In this document: positions 35,863 to 44,872 of the stretch, in pieces
Position numbering within the stretch: position 1 is the stretch's first letter
Layout of the letters: every line of letters begins with the position of its first letter
Assembly: GCA_019416285.1 (NCBI GenBank)
Contig: DXXM01000018.1
Span: 1-59,174, forward strand
Direction: 5' to 3'
Source of the DNA: Bacteroidales bacterium
GTDB lineage: Bacteria > Bacteroidota > Bacteroidia > Bacteroidales > Muribaculaceae
DNA: 59,174 bases
Translations under genes and position numbers: made by a program
Notes under the pieces: generated by a model
Told to the model about the DNA's origin: nothing
What the model saw: only the letters and a program-made list of their open reading frames with translations
Database searches by the model: none

Positions 35863-35961
35863 GTCAAAAAGTTTTAGAAAACAAAACAAAACAGCCCAAA
35901 ACTCTCGGGTTAATCCACACAGACTGCTCAAATTGTCTCATTTCTTCCCTCGACAGAGAGG

Positions 35962-36315
35962 TCAGTCCGCGCCTTCGCTGCTTTCAATCAACGCCGCGAC
36001 CTCCCTGCGGAGAAGCGGCAAATCATTGATTATAATAGCCCATATCATCTCCGGGCGCAGGCTGTCATAGCCATGTATCAGATAGTTACGGGTATTGACT
36101 ATCTGCCGTGCGTTGGTGATTCTGATTTCAGGTGCCACTTTGAGAATCCGGTTCGTGGCCTCGCCGATTATCGACAGCTTCATGTGAATGGCGCTTTTCA
36201 ATATCGATTCCGAAAGATACACGTCAAACCGCCGGGGATACCTATCGAAATACGAATCTATCTCCTCGATTGCCTCGAAGATGTCCTGAAGGGACTTTAT
36301 GACCATCCTATCCAT
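35962..36315 (-). CDS. hepT: HepT-like HEPN toxin (DUF86)
   Basis: The 117-residue protein is a HEPN-domain member of the HepT/DUF86 group. The RX4HXY ribonuclease motif is intact as RNYLIHGY near residues 76-83. It overlaps the upstream nucleotidyltransferase gene by 8 nt. In known pairs the partner adds AMP groups to the toxin's tyrosine and so disarms it. It lies between yceD and tRNA-Pro. Confidence 0.88.
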   Translation of the reverse strand: MDRMVIKSLQDIFEAIEEIDSYFDRYPRRFDVYLSESILKSAIHMKLSIIGEATNRILKVAPEIRITNARQIVNTRNYLIHGYDSLRPEMIWAIIINDLPLLRREVAALIESSEGAD

Positions 36316-36613
36316 AAATCAGGCGGCGTTTTTCATCGAGTTCCTCACGAAAGTATTTGTTTTTCACAGCGCTGTCGTCTGTCAGGTCCACTTTTCTACC
36401 GAGCAGGTCCTCGAGCGCGAACTGAAATCCGAAAAAGTTATTGGCCGATTCTAGCAGCGGAATCCTATCCCAGTCGAAATCCACACACAGGTCTATGTCG
36501 CTTTCCTCACGGAAACGAGGGGTGAGTATCGAGCCGAAAACCCACAGCTTCCTGACGTGGAAGCGCTTGCAGATTTCAATGATTTTATCGATATTGAGCT
36601 CTATCAGTTTCAT
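36308..36613 (-). CDS. mntA: MntA-like nucleotidyltransferase antitoxin
   Basis: The 101-residue protein is a minimal nucleotidyltransferase with the complete motif GSX10DXD (GSILTPRFREESDID, about residues 27-41) and a third acidic residue near KVDLTDD. It is the probable antitoxin of the HEPN protein encoded directly after it with an 8-nt overlap. No clear promoter box is seen; it lies about 125 nt downstream of the tRNA-Pro gene on the same strand. Confidence 0.87.
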   Translation of the reverse strand: MKLIELNIDKIIEICKRFHVRKLWVFGSILTPRFREESDIDLCVDFDWDRIPLLESANNFFGFQFALEDLLGRKVDLTDDSAVKNKYFREELDEKRRLIYG

Positions 36614-36738
36614 AGCGCGGAGAGTTTAGATGGTGGAGTGACGGCGACGGCGCACGCCGGAGGGTGACCGCTTTTCGCCACGGTATATAACAATAACAAG
36701 TCCACAGGCCATACGGTCTGAGAACTTGTCCTGTTTTG

Positions 36739-36811
36739 TCGGGGTGAGAAGACTCGAACTTCCGACCTCCACGTCCCGAACGTGGCGCGCTGCCAACTGT
36801 GCTACACCCCG
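36739..36811 (-). tRNA. tRNA-Pro (CGG)
   Basis: The minus strand folds as a cloverleaf: acceptor CGGGGTG/CACCCCG, anticodon stem CCACG/CGTGG, loop TTCGGGA with anticodon CGG and G37, and a T loop TTCGAGT. CCA is not encoded. An inverted pair ACAAGT...ACTTGT just downstream may serve as a terminator. Confidence 0.93.
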
Positions 36812-37019
36812 AGCAGCTCAAAATGCCTTATCCGGCATTTTTGTGAGCACAAAGGTAAGAACTTTTTACATATCCTCCAAAAAAAAATTCAACCCCGCGC
36901 CATTTTCATATTTTTAATTGCTCCGGATAAACCGCCGGCGCGTGAAAGACGTTGAAATATTAGCTACTGAAAAGCTATTGCTTCACGAAACAAATATCCA
37001 CTAAAAAAACTCACGCTCT

Positions 37020-37193
37020 ATGGCCCCCATTGATGAACGCACTCTCCTCCTCTGGTTAGGAATCGTAGTCCTCGTTGTGATTGTATCCGTCATCGGCATG
37101 CTGCTGAACCGGCTCTTCACCTACCGTGCCCATCGCAGGGCACTCGAAGAACTGCACGCGCAGCGCGTCGCCCAGCATGTCCGCACACTATAG
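37020..37193 (+). CDS. Small single-helix membrane protein
   Basis: A 57-codon frame starts at an ATG and reads MAPIDERTLLLWLGIVVLVV..., with one membrane helix (about 9-29), then a basic stretch (RLFTYRAHRRALEEL) and a polar tail. The topology suggests the C-terminus is in the cytoplasm. It stands alone on the plus strand between tRNA-Pro and recO, which are both on the minus strand. No known family is recognised. The frame's codon use agrees with its neighbours, but expression is unproven. Confidence 0.6.
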   Translation: MAPIDERTLLLWLGIVVLVVIVSVIGMLLNRLFTYRAHRRALEELHAQRVAQHVRTL

Positions 37194-37216
37194 CAGCCGG
37201 TGCGCCCGCATCGGAC

Positions 37217-37936
37217 TCAAAGCATTGATCTGAGAATATCGAGCGAATTGAGATGTCTCATCGAGACATAGTGGACAGAATAATACTCCAGCACACGGTC
37301 CAGCACCGCATTGCGCTCGCTCCGGCTGAAACGGAAGCGGTGCATGTTGGCGAAAGTCATCCTCGACAGTCTGTAGGCCACCTCCGCCTCTGCCGGGAGG
37401 AGATAGCCGCGGTTGACCGGAGCCGTGGTGCGCCAGCGACCGTCGGCAATATCGAAAATCGCCCCCGGCAAATATGTCGAGGTGTCAGGCTCTATGCCTA
37501 TATGTCGGCCGAGGTTCAGCAGGAAACAGATATGGAAATTTGCCGTGCGCCTCGGGTCGGCGGCATCGAGCAGCCTGATGGCCGCCACAAGAAAATCGAA
37601 CAGCGCCACATCCCCCTCCCCTCCCTGGAGCGACACCGACAGCACTTCTGCGAGAAACATGGCCATCATCTGCTTGACGGGGTCGGAATGTAAGGTCGAC
37701 AGCGGGACGCTCTGCGCCACCTGACGCAAAGGCATGATTTCGCGCCCGGCTCGCCGCTCGCTCACACACTCGACCACCGACAGCGGCATCGTCAGGGCTC
37801 GCATCCGCGCCGCAGCCTTTCCAGCGCCGGCCGGCAACGAAAACGACACGCGCCCCATCTCACGGCTGTAGGCCGTCAGGATAGTTTGCGTGTCGCTGTA
37901 TTTTGTCGCCTTTAAAGCTACAAAGTGAAGATTCAT
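37217..37936 (-). CDS. recO: DNA repair protein RecO
   Basis: The 239-residue protein mediates RecA loading in the RecFOR route. The N-terminal OB fold shows ALKATKYSDTQTILTAYSREMGRVSFSLPAG, and the helical rest includes FHICFLLNLGRHIGIEPD. The zinc cysteines of some RecO proteins are missing, as is common in Bacteroidetes. Full length; a lone gene between the small membrane protein and an outer-membrane barrel. Confidence 0.9.
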   Translation of the reverse strand: MNLHFVALKATKYSDTQTILTAYSREMGRVSFSLPAGAGKAAARMRALTMPLSVVECVSERRAGREIMPLRQVAQSVPLSTLHSDPVKQMMAMFLAEVLSVSLQGGEGDVALFDFLVAAIRLLDAADPRRTANFHICFLLNLGRHIGIEPDTSTYLPGAIFDIADGRWRTTAPVNRGYLLPAEAEVAYRLSRMTFANMHRFRFSRSERNAVLDRVLEYYSVHYVSMRHLNSLDILRSML

Positions 37937-38036
37937 TTACTGCAATGTCATGTCGTTACCGGAGGGGCCAACGCACCCGGGCGCCAGCAGGCAACTCCGG
38001 GGTGAGACTTCTTCCCCTAATTAATAACGTGACATT

Positions 38037-38795
38037 TTAGAAAATCTTGCCTGTGAGACGGAAAGTAAGTGTCGGATAAACCTTGAGATATTTAATTACG
38101 TCATGAAAATCGTTTTCCTCGCGGTTGTTGGCAAGCTCCTCGAGGTCGCCGCTCTCGGAATATACCTGCGGTTTGCCCTGGAACTGCGCGCCGAGTTCCA
38201 CGTTGAAGTTAAGCAGATGCCTGGGAATAGCGCGGCCCCAGCCGATACCTACATACGGACGGAAACCTTTCACCTTCAGACCGCCGCGGACATTGCCGTC
38301 CTTGTCGACGGGGATGTTGTAGTCGCCGACTTCGATTGAGCCTGCCGCGCCAGCAAACTCATCGCTGTGACCCTTGATTTTAATCAGCTTGTCGCCGCTG
38401 AAATATGCACCGGCTGCGATGAAGAATGAACCCACGGGGATAGGATAGAAATTGAAAATCACGGACCCCTGCGTGCGGCCGAGCGAGCAGTCCACATCAA
38501 TGGTGGTCTGACCTTCGACGAGCTGGCCGTTTACCGTATTGCTGTAGTAAGCGTCGACATCCGTGTTGAACTTGATATTTGGCATAAAGTGCACACCTGC
38601 ACGAAGCGAAACCCAGCGGGTGATGGGAGTTGCAGCCTCGACACTGATACCGGTAGTGCCGACACCGGCTCCTATGCCGAGATGATTGAAGATACCGAGA
38701 CGGCCGAGTCCGCAGCACTGGGCGCTCGCGCTGACACTTGTTCCTAAAGCTGCCGCGGCAAGCAACAAGCCGGAAATTACTTTTTTCATTTTCAT
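38037..38795 (-). CDS. Outer-membrane beta-barrel protein
   Basis: The 252-residue protein has a signal peptide (cut after about SASAQ) and an alternating strand pattern ending in TLTFRLTGKIF with terminal Phe, as for a small 8-12-strand barrel. The mature start CCGLGRLGIFNHLGIGAGVG is Gly-rich. No known porin family is firmly recognised. It stands alone, divergent from the tRNA-Glu/rpsT unit. Confidence 0.75.
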   Translation of the reverse strand: MKMKKVISGLLLAAAALGTSVSASAQCCGLGRLGIFNHLGIGAGVGTTGISVEAATPITRWVSLRAGVHFMPNIKFNTDVDAYYSNTVNGQLVEGQTTIDVDCSLGRTQGSVIFNFYPIPVGSFFIAAGAYFSGDKLIKIKGHSDEFAGAAGSIEVGDYNIPVDKDGNVRGGLKVKGFRPYVGIGWGRAIPRHLLNFNVELGAQFQGKPQVYSESGDLEELANNREENDFHDVIKYLKVYPTLTFRLTGKIF

Positions 38796-39014
38796 AAGTA
38801 AAGAAATGTGGTTTTAGTGAATGAAAAACTGTTTTTTTATTGTGTGATTGTCGGAATAAACAACGCAAAGCACACCACATTAATTAATAAGGACATGCAC
38901 TGTAAAGCAGAGGCCGACACGCCTCTGATTCCTAAAAACGACACAAAATTAAACTATTTTTCGCTGAAATCCTAAAAATTTCTTAAAAAACTTGCGCAGA
39001 CAAAAAATAGTACC

Positions 39015-39022
39015 TAACTTTG
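39015..39022 (+). promoter_or_regulatory. -7 box (TAACTTTG) for the tRNA-Glu/rpsT unit
   Basis: TAACTTTG lies 17 nt before the tRNA 5' end, with a TTG about 20 nt upstream near 38992. Both tRNA-Glu genes and rpsT could be one transcript. Confidence 0.55.
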
Positions 39023-39038
39023 CAATCGCTTTTGCAAC

Positions 39039-39110
39039 GGCCCATTCGTCTATCGGCTAGGACGCAAGATTTTCATTCTTGAAAGAGGAGTTCGATTCTC
39101 CTATGGGCTA
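39039..39110 (+). tRNA. tRNA-Glu (TTC), copy 1
   Basis: Cloverleaf with acceptor GGCCCAT/ATGGGCT, anticodon stem CAAGA/TCTTG and loop TTTTCAT (anticodon TTC), T arm GGAGTTCGATTCTCC. CCA is not encoded. Identical to the copy at 39462-39533. Confidence 0.95.
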
Positions 39111-39149
39111 CAAACAATGACTTAATCAAGAACAAAAGAATTTTAACAG

Positions 39150-39407
39150 ATGGCAAATCATAAATCATCACTTAAGAGAATTCGTCAGACCGAATCCCGT
39201 AGACTTCGCAACCGTTACTATGCCAAGACTGCCCGCAACGCTGTGCGCAATCTTCGCAAACTGACTGACAAGGCTGAGGCCGAGGCAACATTCCGCAAGG
39301 TAAGCGCCATGCTCGACCGTCTCGCTTCAAAGAAATCTATCTCTAAGAACAAAGCCGCCAACCTCAAGAGCAAGCTCGCTCACCACATCGCTAAGCTCGC
39401 TGCTTAA
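39150..39407 (+). CDS. rpsT: 30S ribosomal protein S20
   Basis: The 85-residue basic protein (MANHKSSLKRIRQTESRRLRN...) is a normal S20, which binds 16S rRNA early in assembly. It sits between two identical tRNA-Glu genes with gaps of 39 and 54 nt, an arrangement that could tie its expression to tRNA transcription. Confidence 0.97.
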   Translation: MANHKSSLKRIRQTESRRLRNRYYAKTARNAVRNLRKLTDKAEAEATFRKVSAMLDRLASKKSISKNKAANLKSKLAHHIAKLAA

Positions 39408-39461
39408 TAGGCGAAAGGCTTCCTGAAGATTTTTTCCGACAAGCCGTCTTGGTTAAGGAAG

Positions 39462-39533
39462 GGCCCATTCGTCTATCGGCTAGGACGCAAGATTTTCATT
39501 CTTGAAAGAGGAGTTCGATTCTCCTATGGGCTA
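39462..39533 (+). tRNA. tRNA-Glu (TTC), copy 2
   Basis: All 72 nt match copy 1 at 39039-39110, and the identity extends only a few bases beyond. A terminator follows within 10 nt. Confidence 0.95.
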
Positions 39534-39541
39534 CGTCACCG

Positions 39542-39585
39542 ACGCCATCAATCCCTCAGAAGATTGATGGCGTTGCTGTTTTTTT
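39542..39585 (+). terminator. Terminator of the tRNA-Glu/rpsT unit
   Basis: ACGCCATCAATC pairs with GATTGATGGCGT around CCTCAGAA, followed by TGCTGTTTTTTT. Confidence 0.9.
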
Positions 39586-39725
39586 CCCACCCTCCCCTCC
39601 GCAGAGGGCAATGGCGACGGACAGTGCGCCGCACCGTTTTTTTTGCACACTCTCCCGCGCCAAGTGCAGGAAACTTTCCATTTATCACATCAGGGGAGCA
39701 CATTTTGAAAATATTTCGTCAAATT

Positions 39726-39757
39726 TTTGTGTTTTACAACATATTATCGTATTTTTG
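39726..39757 (+). promoter_or_regulatory. Promoter of the ilv operon
   Basis: TTTG (39726-39729) and TATTTTTG (39750-39757) are 20 nt apart. Transcription would start near 39764, leaving about 30 nt before ilvD. There is no room for a leader-peptide attenuator. Confidence 0.65.
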
Positions 39758-39792
39758 CGGATATTTTTAACAAATTCACAGGTTCGAACAAC

Positions 39793-41625
39793 ATGAGTTT
39801 TCCATTGAAAAGCGCAGCAAGCACCGAAGGCCGCCGAATGGCAGGCGCCCGTGCGCTTTGGCGCGCCAACGGCATGAAGGAAGAGCAGTTTGGCAAGCCA
39901 ATCATCGCAATCGTCAACTCCTTCACACAATTTGTCCCCGGCCACACTCATCTCCATGAGGTCGGCCAGATAGTAAAGCAGGAAATCGAGAAGCAGGGAT
40001 GCTTCGCAGCCGAGTTCAACACCATTGCCATTGACGACGGTATCGCTATGGGCCACGACGGTATGCTCTACTCTCTTCCCTCGCGCGACATGATTGCCGA
40101 CTCCATAGAGTATATGGTCAACGCTCACAAGGCCGACGCAATGGTGTGCATATCCAACTGCGACAAAGTCACTCCCGGTATGCTCATGGCTGCCATGCGC
40201 CTAAACATTCCCGCCATTTTCGTCTCCGGAGGACCAATGGAAGCCGGCGATGTCAACGGACGCGCCGTGGATCTCATCGACATTATGATTGACGCCGCCG
40301 ACTCGACCGTGAGCGACGACGCAGTCACCGAACTTGAGAAAAAGGGATGCCCCACCTGCGGCTCATGCTCCGGCATGTTCACCGCCAACTCCATGAACTC
40401 GCTCAACGAGGCCATCGGACTCGCCCTCCCCGGCAACGGAACAGTGGTAGCAACCCACATCAACCGTCTCCAGCTCTTCAAGAAGGCTGCCGAGATGATT
40501 GTGCGCAACACTTTCTCCTACTATCGCGACGGCGACGAGAGTGTGCTCCCCCGCAACATCGCCACCCGTCAGGCCATGCTCAACGCCATGACCCTCGACA
40601 TTGCAATGGGCGGCTCGACAAATACAGTGCTCCACCTCCTCGCAGTGGCCCACGAAGCCGGAGCCGACTTCACGATGGACGACATCGACCGGCTTTCGCG
40701 CCACACTCCGGTGCTCTGCAAGGTGGCACCCAACTCACACTACCATATTCAGGATGTGAACCGTGCAGGCGGCATCCTCTCAATAATGAAGATACTCGCC
40801 GACGCCGGCCTGGTCGACGGCTCCGTGAAGCGTGTCGACGGCATGACTCTCAATGAGGCCATGGACCGCTATGCTGTCGGAGGCAAGAACTTCGACGACA
40901 AGGCCGACGAACTCTGGAAGAGCGCGCCCGGCATGAAGCGCACCACAGAGCTCGGCAAGCAGATGAGCTACTACGGCGAACTCGACACCGACCGCGCCAA
41001 CGGCTGCATCCGCGACATGGAACACGCCTACGTCAAGGACGGCGGTCTGGCAGTGCTCAAAGGCAACATCGCCATTGACGGCTGTGTGGTCAAGACCGCA
41101 GGGGTGGACGAAAGCATTTTCCGCTTCAGCGGCCCCGCCAAAGTATTCACCTCACAGGAAGCAGCCGTCGACGGCATCCTCCGCGACAAGGTAAAGAGCG
41201 GCGACGTCGTGGTCATCACCTTCGAAGGTCCCAAGGGTGGCCCGGGCATGCAGGAAATGCTCTACCCCACCTCATATATAAAGAGCAAGCACCTCGGCAA
41301 AGAGTGTGCGCTCATCACCGACGGACGTTTCTCCGGCGGCACCTCCGGCCTCTCGATAGGCCACATCTCCCCCGAGGCTGCCAACGGCGGTAATATCGGA
41401 CTTGTCCGCGACGGCGACATCATCGAAATCGACATTCCCGCGCGCAGTATCAACGTCCGTCTCTCCGACGAGGAGCTTGCCCAGCGCCGCAAGGAGGAGG
41501 AAGCCCACGGCAACAAGGCCTTCACCGCACGTGACCGCGACCGCAAAGTCTCTCAGGCACTCCGCGCCTACGCCTCAATGGTCACTTCGGCCGACAAGGG
41601 CGGCGTCCGAAATCTCGAGGACTGA
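39793..41625 (+). CDS. ilvD: Dihydroxy-acid dehydratase
   Basis: The 610-residue iron-sulfur enzyme dehydrates 2,3-dihydroxy acids to the keto acids of valine and isoleucine synthesis. Cluster cysteines lie in ISNCDKVTPGM and CPTCGSCSGMFTANSM; GRFSGGTSGLSIGH marks the C-terminal domain. The ATG at 39793 lies after the promoter and gives the usual start MSFPLKSAAS. It is the first gene of ilvD-ilvB-ilvN-thioesterase-ilvC. Confidence 0.97.
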   Translation: MSFPLKSAASTEGRRMAGARALWRANGMKEEQFGKPIIAIVNSFTQFVPGHTHLHEVGQIVKQEIEKQGCFAAEFNTIAIDDGIAMGHDGMLYSLPSRDMIADSIEYMVNAHKADAMVCISNCDKVTPGMLMAAMRLNIPAIFVSGGPMEAGDVNGRAVDLIDIMIDAADSTVSDDAVTELEKKGCPTCGSCSGMFTANSMNSLNEAIGLALPGNGTVVATHINRLQLFKKAAEMIVRNTFSYYRDGDESVLPRNIATRQAMLNAMTLDIAMGGSTNTVLHLLAVAHEAGADFTMDDIDRLSRHTPVLCKVAPNSHYHIQDVNRAGGILSIMKILADAGLVDGSVKRVDGMTLNEAMDRYAVGGKNFDDKADELWKSAPGMKRTTELGKQMSYYGELDTDRANGCIRDMEHAYVKDGGLAVLKGNIAIDGCVVKTAGVDESIFRFSGPAKVFTSQEAAVDGILRDKVKSGDVVVITFEGPKGGPGMQEMLYPTSYIKSKHLGKECALITDGRFSGGTSGLSIGHISPEAANGGNIGLVRDGDIIEIDIPARSINVRLSDEELAQRRKEEEAHGNKAFTARDRDRKVSQALRAYASMVTSADKGGVRNLED

Positions 41626-41693
41626 CACTCTCTCCGCTTCAGCCATTTCAGCAACAAGAGAAAAAACGTATTCATTACACACAATATCTCTAT

Positions 41694-43418
41694 ATGAGTG
41701 AACGTATCACAGGTTCAGAGGCTATTTGCCGCGCACTCCTGTCCGAAGAGGTCGACACCATCTTCGGTTATCCGGGAGGCCAGATCATGCCTTTCTACGA
41801 TAAACTCTACGACTTTTCCGACAGTCTCCATCATATCCTGACCCGCCACGAGCAGGGCGCCGTCCACGCCGCGCAGGGCTATGCCCGCGCCTCCGGCAAG
41901 GTAGGAGTCGTAACAGTGACCTCAGGTCCCGCCGCCACCAATGTCATCACCGGCATCGGCGACGCCAACGTCGACTGCACACCTCTCGTGGTCATCACCG
42001 GCCAGGTCGCCGTCAATTCACTCGGCACCGACGCCTTCCAGGAGACAGACGTGATGGGTATAACCCTCCCGCTGACCAAGTGGTCCTATCAGGTCCGCTC
42101 TGCCGAGGAAATCCCCTGGGCAATCGCCCGCGCCTTCTACATCGCCTCGACCGGACGCCCCGGCCCAGTGGTGCTCGACATCACACGCGACGCCCAGGTG
42201 GGCGAACTCGACTGGAATTACGAGCGCATCAAATACATCCGCAGCTATAATCCCGATCCCGCCCTCCTGCCAGGCGACCTCCTCGGCGCTGCCGGAGTGC
42301 TAAACCGCGCTGAACGCCCCATGATTATCGCCGGCCACGGCGTCATGATAGCCAATGCCGAGGAAGAGCTCATAGCACTTGCTGAAAAAGCCGGAATCCC
42401 AGTGGCCACAACCCTCCTCGGCCTCTCCAACATCCCCTCGGACCATCCGCTCAACAAAGGCATGGTGGGCATGCACGGCAACATCGGCCCCAACATCAAC
42501 ACCAACCGCGCCGACGTAATCCTCGCCGTCGGAGTCCGCTTCGACGACCGTGTGACCGGCGTGGTCAGCAAATACGCACCGCAGGCCAAGATAATCCATA
42601 TCGACATCGACCGCACTGAGTTCAACAAAAACGTGAAGGTCCACACCTCCATCCACGGCGATGCTAAAAAGGCGCTCAAGGCCCTGCTTCCGCTGGTCAA
42701 CAAGAGCCGCCACGACGAGTGGCTCGACTCGTTCCGCCGTCCCGAGGAAGTGGAGCGTGAGGAAGTGATGAAGCGCGAGCTCGAACCCGCCGACATTCCC
42801 GCCGACGGCGCCATGAGAATGGGCGAGGTTGTCCGCAAGATTTCCGAAGCCTCCGGCAACAGGGGTATCCTTGTAACCGACGTAGGACAGAATCAGATGA
42901 TGGCTGCGCGCTACTTCAAATACACCGTTCCCAAGAGCGTGCTCACCTCCGGCGGCCTCGGCACCATGGGCTTCTGTCTCCCTGCGGCAATCGGCGCTAA
43001 AATCGCCTGCCCGGAGCGTCAGGTGTTCGCCTTCATGGGCGACGGCGGCTTCCAGATGACCATGCAGGAACTCGGCACCATGCTCGCCTATAATATCGGC
43101 ATAAAAATCATCATTCTCAACAACGATTTCCTCGGCAATGTGCGCCAGTGGCAGGCTATGTTCTACAACAACCGCTTCTCGGCCACCCCGATGATTAACC
43201 CCGACTTCGTCACCATAGCCAAGGCATACGGTTTCAGGGCCGAGAGAGTGGCCTGCCGCGCTGAGCTCGACGATGCAATCGCCCGTATGCTCGCCGACGA
43301 CTCGACCTATCTGCTCGACGTCAACATCGAGCCCGAGGATATGGTATTCCCGATGGTGGCGCCCGGTTCGGCCATCAACGATATTCTTATCAACGCCACA
43401 ACAAAATATCAGGCCTAA
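41694..43418 (+). CDS. ilvB: Acetolactate synthase, large subunit
   Basis: The 574-residue thiamine-diphosphate enzyme joins two pyruvates, or pyruvate and 2-ketobutyrate. The active glutamate lies in RHEQGAVHAAQGYARASG (about 54) and the ThDP/Mg motif is GDGGFQMTMQELGTMLAYNIGIKIIILNN. It follows ilvD by 68 nt and precedes the regulatory subunit by 12 nt. Confidence 0.97.
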   Translation: MSERITGSEAICRALLSEEVDTIFGYPGGQIMPFYDKLYDFSDSLHHILTRHEQGAVHAAQGYARASGKVGVVTVTSGPAATNVITGIGDANVDCTPLVVITGQVAVNSLGTDAFQETDVMGITLPLTKWSYQVRSAEEIPWAIARAFYIASTGRPGPVVLDITRDAQVGELDWNYERIKYIRSYNPDPALLPGDLLGAAGVLNRAERPMIIAGHGVMIANAEEELIALAEKAGIPVATTLLGLSNIPSDHPLNKGMVGMHGNIGPNINTNRADVILAVGVRFDDRVTGVVSKYAPQAKIIHIDIDRTEFNKNVKVHTSIHGDAKKALKALLPLVNKSRHDEWLDSFRRPEEVEREEVMKRELEPADIPADGAMRMGEVVRKISEASGNRGILVTDVGQNQMMAARYFKYTVPKSVLTSGGLGTMGFCLPAAIGAKIACPERQVFAFMGDGGFQMTMQELGTMLAYNIGIKIIILNNDFLGNVRQWQAMFYNNRFSATPMINPDFVTIAKAYGFRAERVACRAELDDAIARMLADDSTYLLDVNIEPEDMVFPMVAPGSAINDILINATTKYQA

Positions 43419-43430
43419 GTTCAAGAAATC

Positions 43431-43979
43431 ATGGAAAAGAAACTGTTCACCATATCGGTATTCACCGAAAACCAGGTCGGACTCCTCAACCGCATCTCCA
43501 TCATCTTCACGCGCCGCGGCCTCAACCTCGAAAGTGTGTCGTCAAGCGCAAGCTCGATGCACGGAATCCACAAGATGAACTTCTCCTGCACCTCCGACCG
43601 CGAGACGATGGAGAAAGTCATCAAGCAGATTGAAAGGTGTATCGATGTGCTCCGCGCATATCTCTATACCGACGACGAGATTGTGTATCAGGAAGTGGCG
43701 CTCTACAAGGTGCCGACTCAGAAACTTCTCGACGAGAAAAACTTCGAGCGCATAATCCGCGTCCACAACGCACGCATCCTCGAGCTCACACGCGAATACA
43801 CCATCCTCGAAAAGACCGGCCACGAAAGCGAGACCCAGGCCCTCTACGAACTGCTGACCAAATACGGCATACTCCAGTTCATCCGCTCGGGCCGCATCTG
43901 CGTGACCAAGTCGCCCACCGAACACTTCACCCACTTCCTCTCGGAAGAGGAGGCGCGCCGCAAGTCCATCGAGGAATAA
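43431..43979 (+). CDS. ilvN: Acetolactate synthase, regulatory subunit
   Basis: The 182-residue protein starts with an ACT domain (TISVFTENQVGLLNRISIIFTRRGLNLESVS) and has the C-terminal small-subunit domain. It binds the large subunit and confers feedback control by valine or isoleucine in known systems. The ACT glycine and asparagine positions (VGLLNR, RGLNLE) are intact. Confidence 0.95.
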   Translation: MEKKLFTISVFTENQVGLLNRISIIFTRRGLNLESVSSSASSMHGIHKMNFSCTSDRETMEKVIKQIERCIDVLRAYLYTDDEIVYQEVALYKVPTQKLLDEKNFERIIRVHNARILELTREYTILEKTGHESETQALYELLTKYGILQFIRSGRICVTKSPTEHFTHFLSEEEARRKSIEE

Positions 43980-44024
43980 ACAGAAAGGTCATCCACCTAC
44001 CACCATCCCACCGGAAACCCCGAC

Positions 44025-44777
44025 ATGTCACAGTTACCGAAACAATACGTCTACGAATTCTTTCTCCCCGCCTCCGAAGTCAACTCGCAGCGCGAGATGC
44101 CGCTGTCGCGCATCGTCACGCTGATTATCGACGTGGCTACCGGCCATGCCAACCAGCTCGGCATAGGCTTCGACCGGATGATACGGGAAGGAATCTCATG
44201 GGTGTTGAGCCGTCTGACAATCGACATAGCGGAGAGTCCGGCCGTCAACCGCACATACCGGATGGAGACATGGGTCGAAAACACGAGCCGTCTCTTCTCC
44301 GACCGTAACTTCGAGATGACCGACGCCGAGAGCGGCCGCTGCATCCTGCGCGCCCACTCTACCTGGATGGCAATCGACATGAACACCCGTCGCCCCGGCG
44401 ACCTCACTCCCATCTGGGAGGGGAAGGACCTCATCGACGGCCGTCCATTCGGAGGTGAAAAGGGTGGCAAGCTCCTGCCCCTCCTCGCCGGAGAGAAGGA
44501 AAAGACCTACCGCTTCGCCGTGTCGGACATCGACGTCAACCGCCATGTGACCACGCGCCGCTACATCGACCTGATTGTAGACATGTGGCCCCTCGAACAG
44601 TACGACGCCAACCGCATCAGCCGTTTCGAGATTGCCTTCAAGCACGAGGCTCACTACGACGAGGAGGCACGCATCATCAGCGCTCCCCACGAGGGAAGTC
44701 CCGAGGTGGCCGACGTCCAGATAGAAGTCAACTCCACCCCCTGCTGCCTCGGCCGCATCCACTTCAAGGCCCGGTGA
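44025..44777 (+). CDS. Acyl-ACP thioesterase (FatA/B type)
   Basis: The 250-residue double hot-dog-fold enzyme should release free fatty acids from acyl-ACP. The first repeat has GHANQLGIGFDRM and GISWVLSRLTIDI; the second has SDIDVNRHVTTRRYIDLIVD, with the Asp, Asn and His of the known active site. It lies inside the ilv operon (45 nt after ilvN, 95 nt before ilvC). The link to branched-chain amino acid synthesis is not explained by its known chemistry. Confidence 0.88.
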   Translation: MSQLPKQYVYEFFLPASEVNSQREMPLSRIVTLIIDVATGHANQLGIGFDRMIREGISWVLSRLTIDIAESPAVNRTYRMETWVENTSRLFSDRNFEMTDAESGRCILRAHSTWMAIDMNTRRPGDLTPIWEGKDLIDGRPFGGEKGGKLLPLLAGEKEKTYRFAVSDIDVNRHVTTRRYIDLIVDMWPLEQYDANRISRFEIAFKHEAHYDEEARIISAPHEGSPEVADVQIEVNSTPCCLGRIHFKAR

Positions 44778-44872
44778 GGTTCCGGACACGGCGCCAGCTC
44801 TCCCCTCCCCCTCTTTCCGGACATCTGAAACAAAAATATCTTATAGAAAAAATATAAATTTACATTTGAATT

